Shown here: piece by piece, positions 42,896-52,058 of the stretch | Layout of the letters: each line of letters opens with the position of its first letter | Numbering within the stretch: position 1 is the stretch's first letter | From: Dokdonia sp. PRO95 | GTDB taxonomy: Bacteria > Bacteroidota > Bacteroidia > Flavobacteriales > Flavobacteriaceae | DNA length: 64,000 bases | Assembly: GCF_000355805.1 (NCBI RefSeq) | Contig: NZ_CM001837.1 | Location: 13,434 to 77,433 of the forward strand | Direction: 5' to 3' | Notes under the pieces: model-generated | Databases searched by the model: none | What the model saw: only the letters and a program-made list of their open reading frames with translations | Told to the model about the DNA's origin: nothing | Program-made: the position numbers and the translations under genes

Positions 42896-44722
42896 ATGAA
42901 AAATTACTTTTACATTTTACTTACTGGGATGTTTTTATGTTCTGCTTTCGCGAAAGCGCAACAAAACCAACCTAAAGAAATCCTCATAGAATCTGACATT
43001 GAACGCATCAATGAAGAAGAATTTCCTGGCGCAATTATTTTTCAGAAATCAAATAAGCAAGTGTATATACAACACGAAGGCGCCGAAATGTGGTGCGATC
43101 TTGCTTTTTATTATAAAGACGAGAACTTCGTAAAAGCATATAGAAATGTACGCTTAAAACAGGGCGACTCAATCTCTATGCGTGGGAGATATATAGAATA
43201 TAATGGTGATACAAAGTTTGCTTATGCAGCAGGAGATGTCTTCTTAAAGAAGGACACCACTACGGTGACTACAGACACCATGTACTTTAATCGTATAAGC
43301 CAGCAAGCGTATTATCGTACAGGAGGAGTTGTAACATCACCTAATAGCAAAATAACTAGCCGCGTAGGTCGCTACTATATAGAGCAGGATAAAATCTCTT
43401 TTATTAATGATGTTGTGGTTACAAATACTGAGTACGTAATTAATAGTGAGCAACTAGATTTTTACAGTATCCCAGAACATGCTTATTTATATGGCCCTAC
43501 CACAATAACAAGCCCATCATCTAAGGTTTATTGCGAGCGCGGGTTTTATGACACAGCAAATGACTACGGTTATTTTGTAAAAAACTCGAGAATAGATTAC
43601 GACAATAGGCAAGTGTATGGAGATAGTCTCTATTTTGACAGAAATAGAAACTTTGCGAGTGCTACTAACAATATTAAAGTTCTTGACACCTTAAATAGAA
43701 GCCTTGTAAAGGGACATTATGCTGAAGTTTATAGAGCAAAAGATTCTGTTTTAATCACACAACGAGCTGTTGCTATTACTGTAGAAGACAATGATTCTGT
43801 TTATGTACATGGCGATAGGCTCTTACTTACCGGGAAGCCAGAGAATCGGATTATTAGAGCGTTTAAAAACGTAAAACTCTACAAGAGTAATATGAGCGGT
43901 AAAAGTGACTCCCTACACAGTAACCAGCGCACAGGACTAACGCAAATGATAGGAAAACCTATATTATGGAGTGAGAAAAGTCAAATTACTGGAGATAGCA
44001 TTCACCTTCTCAATAATCTAGAAACAGAGAAAATTGACTCGCTTAAGGTCTTTGATAATGCTTTTATCGCTCAGAAAGACACGATTTCTGGATTTAATCA
44101 AGTCAAAGGACAGAAACTATATGGCTTTTTTGATGATGAAAATCAGCTTAAACAAGTAGACATTATAAACAACGCAGAGACAATAATGTATATGCGTGAA
44201 GAAAATGGTGACCTTACAGGCATAGACAGAGGCACCTCTGCTCGTATAGAAATTACTTTTTTTGAAAATACGATAGACGAGATTAATAAACTCAAAAGTC
44301 CGGGAGGAACCATTTTCCCCGAATCACAATTTAAAAATGAACCACAAACCTTTGAAGGTTTTAACTGGAGAGGTGATGAGGAGTTGTTGAGCAAGGAGGA
44401 TATATTTAAAGGCGAAGCACCATTTGTGCTTACTAAGATTCAAGGTATTCCTCTTCCCGAAATAGATGAGGGTTTCTTTTCACCTAATGATGATCCTACA
44501 GTCAAACCATTATCTGAAAGTTCAGATATAAAAGAAGGAACACTAGAAAACAGAGAAGAAAACAAGCCAAAATATGGTCAAGAAAATCTCGATACAAAAG
44601 GTAAACTTGAAAAAGAAGCGTTGTTAGAGCGCAACCAGAATACCTCCACACAACGCCTACAAAATTTACCGCTCAAAAAACAACGAAGACTATTGAAGCC
44701 CACTAAAAAGGATGGAAATTAA
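42896..44722 (+). CDS. OstA/LptA-like periplasmic or outer-membrane protein
   Basis: The ATG at 42896 ('MKNYFYILLTGMFLCSAFAKAQQ') gives 608 residues with a signal peptide; a TTG three codons upstream is the other option. The mature protein has repeating short beta strands of OstA type: 'VYIQHEGAEMWCDLAFYYKDEN', 'YAAGDVFLKKDTTTVTTDTMYFN', 'VYGDSLYFDRNRNFASATNNIKVLD'. Such beta-jellyroll proteins bind lipopolysaccharide (LptA/LptD family) during its transport. The C-terminal 80 residues are polar and disordered. The signal-peptide end is encoded by the TTTCGCGAAA palindrome (42946-42955). Function in LPS transport is likely but unproven. Confidence 0.82.
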   Translation: MKNYFYILLTGMFLCSAFAKAQQNQPKEILIESDIERINEEEFPGAIIFQKSNKQVYIQHEGAEMWCDLAFYYKDENFVKAYRNVRLKQGDSISMRGRYIEYNGDTKFAYAAGDVFLKKDTTTVTTDTMYFNRISQQAYYRTGGVVTSPNSKITSRVGRYYIEQDKISFINDVVVTNTEYVINSEQLDFYSIPEHAYLYGPTTITSPSSKVYCERGFYDTANDYGYFVKNSRIDYDNRQVYGDSLYFDRNRNFASATNNIKVLDTLNRSLVKGHYAEVYRAKDSVLITQRAVAITVEDNDSVYVHGDRLLLTGKPENRIIRAFKNVKLYKSNMSGKSDSLHSNQRTGLTQMIGKPILWSEKSQITGDSIHLLNNLETEKIDSLKVFDNAFIAQKDTISGFNQVKGQKLYGFFDDENQLKQVDIINNAETIMYMREENGDLTGIDRGTSARIEITFFENTIDEINKLKSPGGTIFPESQFKNEPQTFEGFNWRGDEELLSKEDIFKGEAPFVLTKIQGIPLPEIDEGFFSPNDDPTVKPLSESSDIKEGTLENREENKPKYGQENLDTKGKLEKEALLERNQNTSTQRLQNLPLKKQRRLLKPTKKDGN

Positions 44723-44892
44723 TAGCTAATATGTAAAGTAAAATACTCTTAAGGATATGATATTCTCACTAAATAGACTAAATACCAGATTTTTACGCAA
44801 CAAAAAAAGGTGAAAAATCGCAAAATATTGCTTTTTAACCCAATTTATAAGTCAGTTGGCGAAAATATTTTTCAAGACCTTCCCTCCCTCCT

Positions 44893-44900
44893 ATCTTTAT
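44893..44900 (+). promoter_or_regulatory. Possible -7 box of the secreted thioredoxin-like gene
   Basis: TATCTTTA lies 20 bases before the ATG at 44920, one base off TAnnTTTG. No clear -33 element was found. Confidence 0.35.
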
Positions 44901-44919
44901 AGTCCCAAATCATCAGACT

Positions 44920-45615
44920 ATGAGAAAATTTTTACTTTTACTCGTATTTACAACAGCTTCTAGCCTTACAGCACAAAACTCTCAGATGTTTTTTTCTGAA
45001 GCGCTAGACGCTCACCTTCCTTCTTATTTATTACAAGCCGAAGAAGCGATTAGAAATCTTGAACAAGACAAAGTCAAAGTCCTTTTTGACAACCTTGTAG
45101 AAGATAAACTTGTAGGATCTTTAATGAATAACTTTAAGGTTAAAAACACTTCAAAAAAAAATAAAGCTCTTGAAGACTATGAAAAGCCTGTAATGCTTCT
45201 CACATACTCTAGCTGGAGAATAAGCAGTAAAGGAGAAAAAGCCGCACTAAATGAACTCGCTAATCAATATAGTGATGACGTAGCAGTAGTTCTCTTGTTT
45301 TGGGGAGATGTAAAGCAAGTAAAAAAACTAAGCAAAGGATATGATCGTAATATTGATATACTCTACGTTGATGACTCAGAAAATAATTATTCTTTAATCA
45401 TCAAGAATCTTAAGCATTCATTAGGGCTACCACTTGCTTATACCATTACTTCAGAAAAGGAAATTATTGATATTAAGAGACGTCTACCTAACAAGCTGTC
45501 TCAAGATGAAGCAATATCTACTGCCAATAATTTTGAATTATACAAAGGTATGCTTACAGAGTTATTGTATAACCAGCAGCGATTGAGTGATGAACCAATA
45601 GTAATTAACAAATAG
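44920..45615 (+). CDS. Secreted protein with thioredoxin-like region, no CxxC
   Basis: The 231-residue protein has a signal peptide ending 'SSLTAQ'. The middle part ('YEKPVMLLTYSSWRISSKGEKAALNELANQYSDDVAVVLLFWGDV', then 'IDILYVDDSENNYS', then 'GLPLAYTITSEKEIIDI') follows the beta-alpha-beta order and cis-Pro-like region of the thioredoxin fold. The position of the catalytic Cys pair reads 'SSW', so redox activity is not expected. Its role is unknown. It ends immediately next to the convergent TauE/SafE gene with no base between the two stop codons. Confidence 0.65.
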   Translation: MRKFLLLLVFTTASSLTAQNSQMFFSEALDAHLPSYLLQAEEAIRNLEQDKVKVLFDNLVEDKLVGSLMNNFKVKNTSKKNKALEDYEKPVMLLTYSSWRISSKGEKAALNELANQYSDDVAVVLLFWGDVKQVKKLSKGYDRNIDILYVDDSENNYSLIIKNLKHSLGLPLAYTITSEKEIIDIKRRLPNKLSQDEAISTANNFELYKGMLTELLYNQQRLSDEPIVINK

Positions 45616-45984
45616 TTACTTACCCCACAGCATTTTGATAGAAAGAATAAGGAGTATGGCTCCAAAAATTCTTTTGAGCGTTTTTTGATCAAGGTTAACG
45701 GCTAGTTTTGATCCTAGAAAGCCTCCTACCACAAAAAAGACAGCGATAACCGCTGCATATTTCCAGTTTACATACCCCTCATTATAGTAGTTGTAAGCTG
45801 CAAGAAATGTTACAGGTACAGCAAGTACTGCAAGGCTAGTACCCTGAGCTTGATGCTGATTAAAATGTAGTAACATAATCATAAGCGGAATCATAATTAC
45901 GCCTCCACCTACTCCCATAATCCCACTCAGCACTCCAGCGATAAGACCAATGGCTATGAGCGCTATAATAACTGATGCATTCAT
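45616..45984 (-). CDS. Half-size TauE/SafE-family membrane protein
   Basis: The 122-residue protein has four membrane helices and the conserved N-terminal motif 'GLIAGVLSGIMGVGGGVIMIPLMIML', typical of one half of TauE/SafE (DUF81) transporters. Full proteins of about 250 residues have two such halves. This one therefore probably acts as a dimer, or with another half-size partner elsewhere. The family is linked to export of sulfur-containing anions. Ends tail-to-tail with the preceding gene without spacing. Confidence 0.85.
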   Translation of the reverse strand: MNASVIIALIAIGLIAGVLSGIMGVGGGVIMIPLMIMLLHFNQHQAQGTSLAVLAVPVTFLAAYNYYNEGYVNWKYAAVIAVFFVVGGFLGSKLAVNLDQKTLKRIFGAILLILSIKMLWGK

Positions 45985-46036
45985 TGTAACAAATTTTGAT
46001 TTATTAAAAATACCATATTACACACTCTTATAAATA

Positions 46037-46076
46037 AAAATAGGCATCTCATTTTAGTAAATGAGATGCCTATTTT
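46037..46076. terminator. Strong terminator-like hairpin, 18-bp perfect stem
   Basis: AAAATAGGCATCTCATTT (46037-46054) pairs perfectly with 46059-46076 around the loop TAGT. It lies 18 bases after the stop of the transglycosylase gene (minus strand), with T-rich ends on both strands. Confidence 0.9.
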
Positions 46077-46093
46077 AATTTATTCTGTCGTTA

Positions 46094-47062
46094 TTATCTA
46101 CCAAGATTGTAAACTCCCTTTTCTGGTATTTCTATGTAATATTTTTTTCTTGAACTATTATTGAGTTTAGTCTCACGCAACCAAGGGTTGTGGAGCTTGA
46201 GAAGCTTGTAATTGATACCAAAGCGTTCTGCAAATTTTACAAAGTCTGTCACTGCCGTATCTACTTCTACCTTGTATGTAGGTACTTCTGCATACAAGTC
46301 TTCTGCTCTAAAGTTGAAACCATACTTCTTTGGATTACTTAAAATCTCTTTAAGAGCAATAATTCTAAATACATAACGACCGGTTTCCTCTCCCAAAAGC
46401 AAATCATAATAGTCTTGCACATTCTGCTCTTTAAATCGGCGAGAAACTCCATAATTACCAGCGTTATAAGCTGCTGCTGCAGCTGTCCAGCTCCCAAATT
46501 TCTCTTTAGACTGTCTTAAATATTTACAAGCAGCGCGTGTAGACTTTTCTACATGATATCTTTCATCTACGTTATCATTTACTTCTAGACCATATTCTCT
46601 ACCAGTTTCTTTTAAAATTTGCCAGAAACCCGTTGCTCTAGCAGGAGAAACTGCTTGTGTAAGTCCGCTTTCTATTACTGCCAGGTATTTCAGATCATCT
46701 GGTACACCCTCTTCTGCTAGTATTTTTTCTATGGTTGGAAAGTATTTATTTGCTCTTTTAAAAATAAGCAGCGCATTAGACTGCCAGTAAGTATTCACAA
46801 GAAGCTCGCGGTCCATACGCTCTTTAATGTCTGGATTTTCTACAGGAACCGCTTCGCCAGCAAAGTTTAACCCATCTGGCATAGGTATAGCATAGACATT
46901 ATAGTCATTAAGTAATCTATTTGACGTCATTTTTTCAATCTGCACTTCTACTTCGTCTTGCAGTATTTCTTCCTCCTGCGGTGCTTGTGCAGAGTTTATA
47001 ACCAGGCCTGCGATAGCTACTACCGCTATACCTGCAACTACTTTCTTTATCATTATCATCAT
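46094..47062 (-). CDS. Membrane-bound lytic murein transglycosylase, MltD/SLT-like
   Basis: The 322-residue protein starts with an N-terminal hydrophobic segment ('KKVVAGIAVVAIAGLVINSAQA'), then an SLT transglycosylase domain at about residues 110-230 with 'LKYLAVIESGLTQAVSPARATGFWQILKETGREYGL' (catalytic Glu in 'IESG') and 'YNAGNYGVSRRF'. It cleaves peptidoglycan glycan strands with formation of anhydromuramic acid. The C-terminal part resembles the LysM-linked tail of MltD but no LysM repeat was recognised. Three closely spaced ATGs are possible starts. It follows the alpha/beta hydrolase by five bases. Confidence 0.88.
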   Translation of the reverse strand: MMIMIKKVVAGIAVVAIAGLVINSAQAPQEEEILQDEVEVQIEKMTSNRLLNDYNVYAIPMPDGLNFAGEAVPVENPDIKERMDRELLVNTYWQSNALLIFKRANKYFPTIEKILAEEGVPDDLKYLAVIESGLTQAVSPARATGFWQILKETGREYGLEVNDNVDERYHVEKSTRAACKYLRQSKEKFGSWTAAAAAYNAGNYGVSRRFKEQNVQDYYDLLLGEETGRYVFRIIALKEILSNPKKYGFNFRAEDLYAEVPTYKVEVDTAVTDFVKFAERFGINYKLLKLHNPWLRETKLNNSSRKKYYIEIPEKGVYNLGR

Positions 47063-47067
47063 CTTTT

Positions 47068-47736
47068 CTATTTTAAATCAATGTAATCATTTTCAATCAG
47101 TTCGATTAAGTTTTTATTAAACCATTTTGCTCGAGTTATCACCATAATGTGAGTTCCTCCTTCAATATTTATACAGGTATCAATGTACTTTAACGGAAAC
47201 ACTTTATCTGCGCTTCCATGTATGTGAATTATTCCTTGCGGCGCAGTTTCTTGGTCCCAACAGACCATTTCTTTCACTGCCCAACTCAAGTATTTTCTGT
47301 CATTCATAGATAAATACTTTTTATAAAGGGCTACTCTGTTTTTTATGGTCTCACCAAAAGCATATTTTGCGAGTGTATCTATATCTTCTACCAATCGCAT
47401 AGGCAGTAGCTTGTATAACTTTAGCTTTCGCGAAAGCTTCATTCTGCGTGGCAATTCATACTTAGTCTTAACACTACTTACAATGATAAGTTTTGCCACC
47501 TTGATGTGCTTAGCCATTTCCTGCACCAGGACTCCACCAAAGCTTACGCCTAATAAAACAATATTATCATGTGCGATGTGAGTGGTCATTCTCAAAGCAT
47601 AATCTTGTAGTGACTCATCCGGCACTGGCAAAAACCATTCTAGTAAATGTATTTGATAAGAATCATTAGGCAAACTTAAATTCTCAAAAATAGAAGGATT
47701 GGCCGCCATACCCGGCATTAAATACACATGCGTCAT
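47068..47736 (-). CDS. Alpha/beta hydrolase
   Basis: The 222-residue protein begins 'MTHVYLMPGMAANPSIFENL' and has the nucleophile elbow 'LLGVSFGGVLVQEM', an acidic 'HGSADKVFPL' and a late His 'IEGGTHIMVI', giving a plausible Ser-Asp-His triad. There is no signal peptide, so it acts in the cytoplasm. Substrate unknown. A TTTCGCGAAA palindrome (47426-47435) is inside, read here in a different frame from the other coding copies as 'KLSRKL'. Probably co-transcribed with the transglycosylase. Confidence 0.85.
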   Translation of the reverse strand: MTHVYLMPGMAANPSIFENLSLPNDSYQIHLLEWFLPVPDESLQDYALRMTTHIAHDNIVLLGVSFGGVLVQEMAKHIKVAKLIIVSSVKTKYELPRRMKLSRKLKLYKLLPMRLVEDIDTLAKYAFGETIKNRVALYKKYLSMNDRKYLSWAVKEMVCWDQETAPQGIIHIHGSADKVFPLKYIDTCINIEGGTHIMVITRAKWFNKNLIELIENDYIDLK

Positions 47737-47937
47737 GTAACTTATAAGTAAGGGTTTAACATAAGCGAAGCGCTCTATTTCGGGAATTTTTTATACATTT
47801 GCAAGACTTTCTCAAAAAGAAATTATTAAGATTTGATTATCTTTTAATTTCTACCTCTCAGGGGTTCAAAATTAAGGAGAGATTTCTAATAACCCCGTTA
47901 ATAATTTTACAAATACTTTAAATATTTTTCAAAATTT

Positions 47938-48237
47938 ATGGAAGCGACGACAGCAGTTGAATTGACAGATAATGAGTTCCAAAGACAGTTTGAAGCAACA
48001 TTTGCAGGCAAAATGGCAAAAATTGAATACTCATTACAAGAGCGTAAAATCTTCCTGACTAAAATTTTCATGCCAGAAGGCACAGAAGACCACATGAATG
48101 AATTTATTATAGCAGTATTTAATGAAGTTGCAGAGAGAGAAATAAACCTCGTACCAACGAGTCCTGAAATTGCAAAATTCATGCGTTCTAACAGACGTAA
48201 ATACAAAAGATTATTACCTGTAGGTATTAACATATAG
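47938..48237 (+). CDS. Short GNAT-type N-acetyltransferase-like protein (YjdJ-like)
   Basis: The 99-residue protein has 'FEATFAGKMAKIEYSLQERKIFLTKIFMPEGTEDHMNEFIIAVFNEVAEREINLVPTSPEIAKFMRSNRRKYKRLLPVGI'-type order, a compact beta-alpha fold in which 'MPEG' is the position of the acetyl-CoA loop and the final 'SP.IAKFMRSNRRKY' is typical of the short Acetyltransf_CG group. The substrate is unknown. A possible -7 box (TACATTTG, 47794-47801) lies about 137 bases upstream. Terminator follows. Confidence 0.7.
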   Translation: MEATTAVELTDNEFQRQFEATFAGKMAKIEYSLQERKIFLTKIFMPEGTEDHMNEFIIAVFNEVAEREINLVPTSPEIAKFMRSNRRKYKRLLPVGINI

Positions 48238-48252
48238 GTAATCGTATTCTAT

Positions 48253-48279
48253 AAAAAACCACTCATTGAGTGGTTTTTT
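48253..48279 (+). terminator. Terminator after the GNAT-like gene
   Basis: AAAAAACCACTCA and TGAGTGGTTTTTT form a stem with a tight loop and an 8-base T-tract, 16 bases after the stop. Confidence 0.88.
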
Positions 48280-48341
48280 TTATGCATTATTGTGAAATTA
48301 AACTACCCTAAAGATAAAGCTCACAACATTTAAAACTAGTT

Positions 48342-49001
48342 ATGACAGAAAAACAAATCTCCTACACGCATATAAATACATTCTCCACTCTTAATGATCT
48401 ATCAGAAAAAACTAAGAATATTTGGTTTGTTGTACACGGCATGGGTTACCTGTCAAGATATTTTATAAATTACTTTAAAGAACTACCCCCAGAAGAAAAT
48501 TACATTATAGCTCCTCAAGCACCTAGTAAGTATTACCAAGACAAACGTTTTAAGTATGTAGGCGCTAGCTGGCTCACTAAAGAAAACACAGAAACAGAAA
48601 AGCACAATGTTTTTAACTATCTTGATGAGTTATGGGCTACGGAACTAGCGCCTATAGATAAAAGTGCCGTAAACGTGATTATGATGGGGTATTCTCAAGG
48701 TGTATCTATCGTTACAAGATGGATTGCTTCTAGAAAAATAGACTGCACTTATCTTTTACTACATTCTGGCGCAATACCAGCCGAGTTAAATCCACCAGAT
48801 TTTGAGCACCTTTCCACTGCTACCCCTGTCACTTATCTCTATGGAGACAAGGATGAGTATGTTACAGAAGCTCGTGTCACAGAACAACAGCTTAAAGGGT
48901 CTGCTCTTTTTGGCAATCGTCTTGACGTAGTAGTATTTTCTGGTATTCATGAGGTTCACAAATCATTCTTTCCAAAAATATTAACTGCTCTAAAAGAGTA
49001 A
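48342..49001 (+). CDS. Alpha/beta hydrolase, carboxylesterase-like
   Basis: This 219-residue cytoplasmic protein has 'WFVVHGMGYLSRYFINYF' (oxyanion region), a nucleophile elbow 'MMGYSQGVSIVTRW', an acid 'LYGDKDEYVT' and a His in 'FSGIHEVHKS', the triad layout of phospholipase/carboxylesterase-type hydrolases. Substrate unknown. It appears to be a single gene. It is followed by a palindrome copy (49018-49035) and a terminator. Confidence 0.85.
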   Translation: MTEKQISYTHINTFSTLNDLSEKTKNIWFVVHGMGYLSRYFINYFKELPPEENYIIAPQAPSKYYQDKRFKYVGASWLTKENTETEKHNVFNYLDELWATELAPIDKSAVNVIMMGYSQGVSIVTRWIASRKIDCTYLLLHSGAIPAELNPPDFEHLSTATPVTYLYGDKDEYVTEARVTEQQLKGSALFGNRLDVVVFSGIHEVHKSFFPKILTALKE

Positions 49002-49045
49002 ATCAATGGTGTAGATAACGCTTTCGCGAAAGCGTAAAACAAAAA

Positions 49046-49076
49046 AAAATCGGCAACTCATTGAATTGCCGATTTT
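49046..49076. terminator. Bidirectional terminator
   Basis: AAAATCGGCAA (49046-49056) pairs with TTGCCGATTTT (49066-49076), between the convergent hydrolase and OmpA genes, with A and T tracts on both sides. Confidence 0.85.
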
Positions 49077-49096
49077 ATTATTTAACGAAATGCTTA

Positions 49097-51121
49097 TTAA
49101 TAGCCAGTGATTTCAAATTCACTACGCCTGTTAAGCTGATGATCATCTTCTGTACATTTACCTATAGGACAATTAATCACTGGCTGTGTATCGCCATATC
49201 CTTGGTATTGTATTCTTGAGGCATCAACTCCTTTACTAACTAGATAATCATAGGTGCTTTTTGCTCTTTTTCCTGATAGCGGCATATTATATGCTGCTGG
49301 ACCACGACTATCTGTGTGTGAGCTTATTTTTATTTTGATACGTTTGTATTTAACAAGCTTAGCTGCTAGTCTATCAAGTACAATTCTTGAATCTTCTCGT
49401 ACTTCATAAAGATCAAAATCAAAATAAATAGGAGCTACATCCATGTACAGCTTACCCTCTTTCTCAACTACTTGTGGTGCATTTACATCTGTAAGTAATT
49501 CAAAACGACTTGGATCTTTCTCTTTAAGGTCCTTAGAAAGATTCTTTTCCTTCATAAGAGCGAGCTCAGTATCTGTAAATATTCTCTTTACTTTGATTAC
49601 ATAAGGTGTTGTCTGTACTCCTCTTATTTGAATATCCATGCGTCCTTCTTCATGATTATCTCCAGAAGCTATAAAAGTATAATCATCTACAGTAAGTGGT
49701 ACCTGGAAAGGTGTAGCATCACTTTTACGGTTTGCATAAACTTCCTTGCCTTGATATCCTAAGATTTGTATTGCTGCATCTGAGATAAGTTCATCTGTAT
49801 CTGCGTCACGCACCTCAAACTGAGTTTGAAACTCACGAGTTATGATTTCTCCAGTTTGTACAAAACTATAGATATCATCATCTGTTCCATTACGATTAGT
49901 GGCATACAACCCATTATTATCAGAATAGTAGCTTAAACTAAAATCATCATATTTAGAATTAATAGGTGCTCCTAGATTAATAGGCTCAGTAAATCCTTTT
50001 ACTGTAAGTGGTGCTACAAAAATATCAAGCAGACCTAAACCTAAACGTCCATCTGTAGCAAAATATAAATCTCCTGTGTTTGAAACAAACGGAAACTGCT
50101 CCCTATGAATAGTATTAATTGTAGGTCCCAAATTTACGGGAGTACTATAAGTACCATCTAGTCGTACAGTTACATAGTAGATATCAAACCCTCCAAGGCC
50201 TCCTTCCATATCTGAGGCAAAGTACAAGCGTTTTCCATCTCTGGTAAGTGTAGGATGCATATAAGAGTAGTTCTCATTTACAAATGATAGGCGCTCAGCC
50301 TCTCTCCATATGCCATCTATGCGAACACTTTTGTAAAGATGCACTCTATTAGTTCCTTCCTCATCAAAAATCTTCCCACTATCACCATTTTCATATGCAC
50401 TACGAGACAAGTACATCTCATCTCCTGCAGTGTTAAAACACAAGTTACCATCATGCAATGGGGAGTTTACTCCTTGTTCAAGCCTAACTGCTTGACCAGC
50501 GAGTTCGTTCTTATCATTTACTCTTACGCCATAAATATCTAAAAATGGTCTTTGTGTTGTTTTAAAACGCTTTGCAAATAAGGTTCTAAGCACGTCGTCA
50601 TTTAATCTATCTGACGTAAAGAAAACACTATCCCCTACTCTTACAGGTCCAAAATCATCTGCTTCTGAGCTTATATTACTCTTAGTTGCGTCAAATTTTG
50701 GATTCCTTTTTCTCAACTCTTTGATAAGATCAAGAGCCACTACTTTATCAAAGTCTTCACCTCTATTTTTATAATAAAGATCAAGGTAATCTACCACCTT
50801 ATCTGAACTTACGGTAGCATTAAGAACATGGTACATTTTAAAATTGAACTCATTATCATACGTTCTATCTGCATCATTAAATCGCTGTCCAACTAGCTGA
50901 TTAAGATATATAGATGCGTTTCTATAATCTTGATCTAAATAATAAGCGTCAATAAGCTTTCCTAATATTTCTTTAGAGTTATTTTTTCTTAAAGCTACTT
51001 CATAATACTTTGCAGCACCCGCGTAGTCTCCTTTATTAAAAAAACGATCTCCCTTTTGTACTTGCCCAAATGCACTCGCACTTACACAAAGTATAATAAG
51101 TAATGTGTATATATTTTTCAT
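49097..51121 (-). CDS. OmpA-family protein with TPR and propeller repeats, T9SS-associated
   Basis: The 674-residue protein has a signal peptide ending 'ASAFGQ', TPR-like helices (about 20-100: 'GDYAGAAKYYEVALRKNNSKEI'), PD40/WD40-type propeller strands (about 155-400: 'HPTLTRDGKRLYFASDMEGGLGGFDIYYV'), a carboxypeptidase-regulatory-like domain, and a C-terminal OmpA domain (about 565-674: 'FDFDLYEVREDSRIVLDRLAAKL', 'HTDSRGPAAYNMPLSGKRA') that binds peptidoglycan. This layout recurs downstream of PorP/SprF genes and is thought to anchor the type IX secretion partner. One base separates it from the PorP stop codon. Confidence 0.9.
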   Translation of the reverse strand: MKNIYTLLIILCVSASAFGQVQKGDRFFNKGDYAGAAKYYEVALRKNNSKEILGKLIDAYYLDQDYRNASIYLNQLVGQRFNDADRTYDNEFNFKMYHVLNATVSSDKVVDYLDLYYKNRGEDFDKVVALDLIKELRKRNPKFDATKSNISSEADDFGPVRVGDSVFFTSDRLNDDVLRTLFAKRFKTTQRPFLDIYGVRVNDKNELAGQAVRLEQGVNSPLHDGNLCFNTAGDEMYLSRSAYENGDSGKIFDEEGTNRVHLYKSVRIDGIWREAERLSFVNENYSYMHPTLTRDGKRLYFASDMEGGLGGFDIYYVTVRLDGTYSTPVNLGPTINTIHREQFPFVSNTGDLYFATDGRLGLGLLDIFVAPLTVKGFTEPINLGAPINSKYDDFSLSYYSDNNGLYATNRNGTDDDIYSFVQTGEIITREFQTQFEVRDADTDELISDAAIQILGYQGKEVYANRKSDATPFQVPLTVDDYTFIASGDNHEEGRMDIQIRGVQTTPYVIKVKRIFTDTELALMKEKNLSKDLKEKDPSRFELLTDVNAPQVVEKEGKLYMDVAPIYFDFDLYEVREDSRIVLDRLAAKLVKYKRIKIKISSHTDSRGPAAYNMPLSGKRAKSTYDYLVSKGVDASRIQYQGYGDTQPVINCPIGKCTEDDHQLNRRSEFEITGY

Positions 51122-51122
51122 C

Positions 51123-52043
51123 TTAGTAAAATCTTGGTGAGATGTAACGTTTTTGTAAGCCTAGCAAATCAAATGTATATAATAGAACTACCTCGTGACT
51201 TCCATTGTTAAAACGATTAAGATCGCTCACATTGAAGTCATAACTGTATCCTATTTTTAAATCATTTGTAATATTAAATCCTGCTAATGCTGCGATAGCA
51301 TCTTGATGTCTATATGACACTCCTAGTTCAAATTTTTCATCATATAAGGCGTTTAGAGAGAGATCATAAGTTAATGGTGCACCACTTATCCATTTTGCAA
51401 CTGCCGAAGGCTTAATTTTAAGTACGTCACTAACATCATAAACATAACCTGCCATTAAATAAGCAGTAGGATCTTTCTTATATAGAATAGAGGAATCTCC
51501 ATTGCCTAAATTATTCTCAATTTTATACGGTATAACACTTGGCGAACTCAACCCAACGTAGTAATTATCTTTAAATAAGAAAGCACCAACTCCAACATCA
51601 AGTGAGGTAGTTTGTCCATTTTGAAAAGCCAAATCTCCTCCTACGTTTTGACCTGTGAAATCGAGACTCTGATTATCTACCCCTAACTTTAATCCAAAAG
51701 ATAAGTTTGTAGTTTCTGCTACATTAATTCTGTAAGCAAAATTTACATTAAAATTATTTGTAGTAAGTACATCTCCTATTTGATCATTTACATAGTTTAC
51801 ACCGATTTCCACTCGCTCGTTAAGAGGAATATTTGCAAATACATTTGCAGTTTTCGGAGCACCATCCAGACCTACCCATTGAGAGCGGTACAAACTACCT
51901 ACTCTTATAAGTCCTGGTTCATTAATCATATAGGCTGGATTTACCACACCTTGGTTGTACATGTACTGAGTGTACTGTGGTTCTTGTTGAGCAAACGTAG
52001 ATAAACTACAAAATGCCGCTAGTATGAATATTTTAAATTTCAT
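51123..52043 (-). CDS. PorP/SprF-family type IX secretion membrane protein
   Basis: The 306-residue protein has a signal peptide ending 'LSTFAQQ' followed by 'EPQYTQYMYNQGVVNPAYM', a hallmark of the PorP/SprF family, and an outer-membrane beta-barrel with repeated strands ('GVNYVNDQIGDVLTTNNFNVNFAYRI', 'LKIGYSYDFNVSDLN'). SprF-type proteins help secrete and attach specific large substrates carrying a type B C-terminal domain. It is 15 bases downstream of the gene for just such a substrate (52059-55862), so the two probably form a substrate-partner pair. Confidence 0.92.
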   Translation of the reverse strand: MKFKIFILAAFCSLSTFAQQEPQYTQYMYNQGVVNPAYMINEPGLIRVGSLYRSQWVGLDGAPKTANVFANIPLNERVEIGVNYVNDQIGDVLTTNNFNVNFAYRINVAETTNLSFGLKLGVDNQSLDFTGQNVGGDLAFQNGQTTSLDVGVGAFLFKDNYYVGLSSPSVIPYKIENNLGNGDSSILYKKDPTAYLMAGYVYDVSDVLKIKPSAVAKWISGAPLTYDLSLNALYDEKFELGVSYRHQDAIAALAGFNITNDLKIGYSYDFNVSDLNRFNNGSHEVVLLYTFDLLGLQKRYISPRFY

Positions 52044-52058
52044 CTTGAGGTTGTTTTT

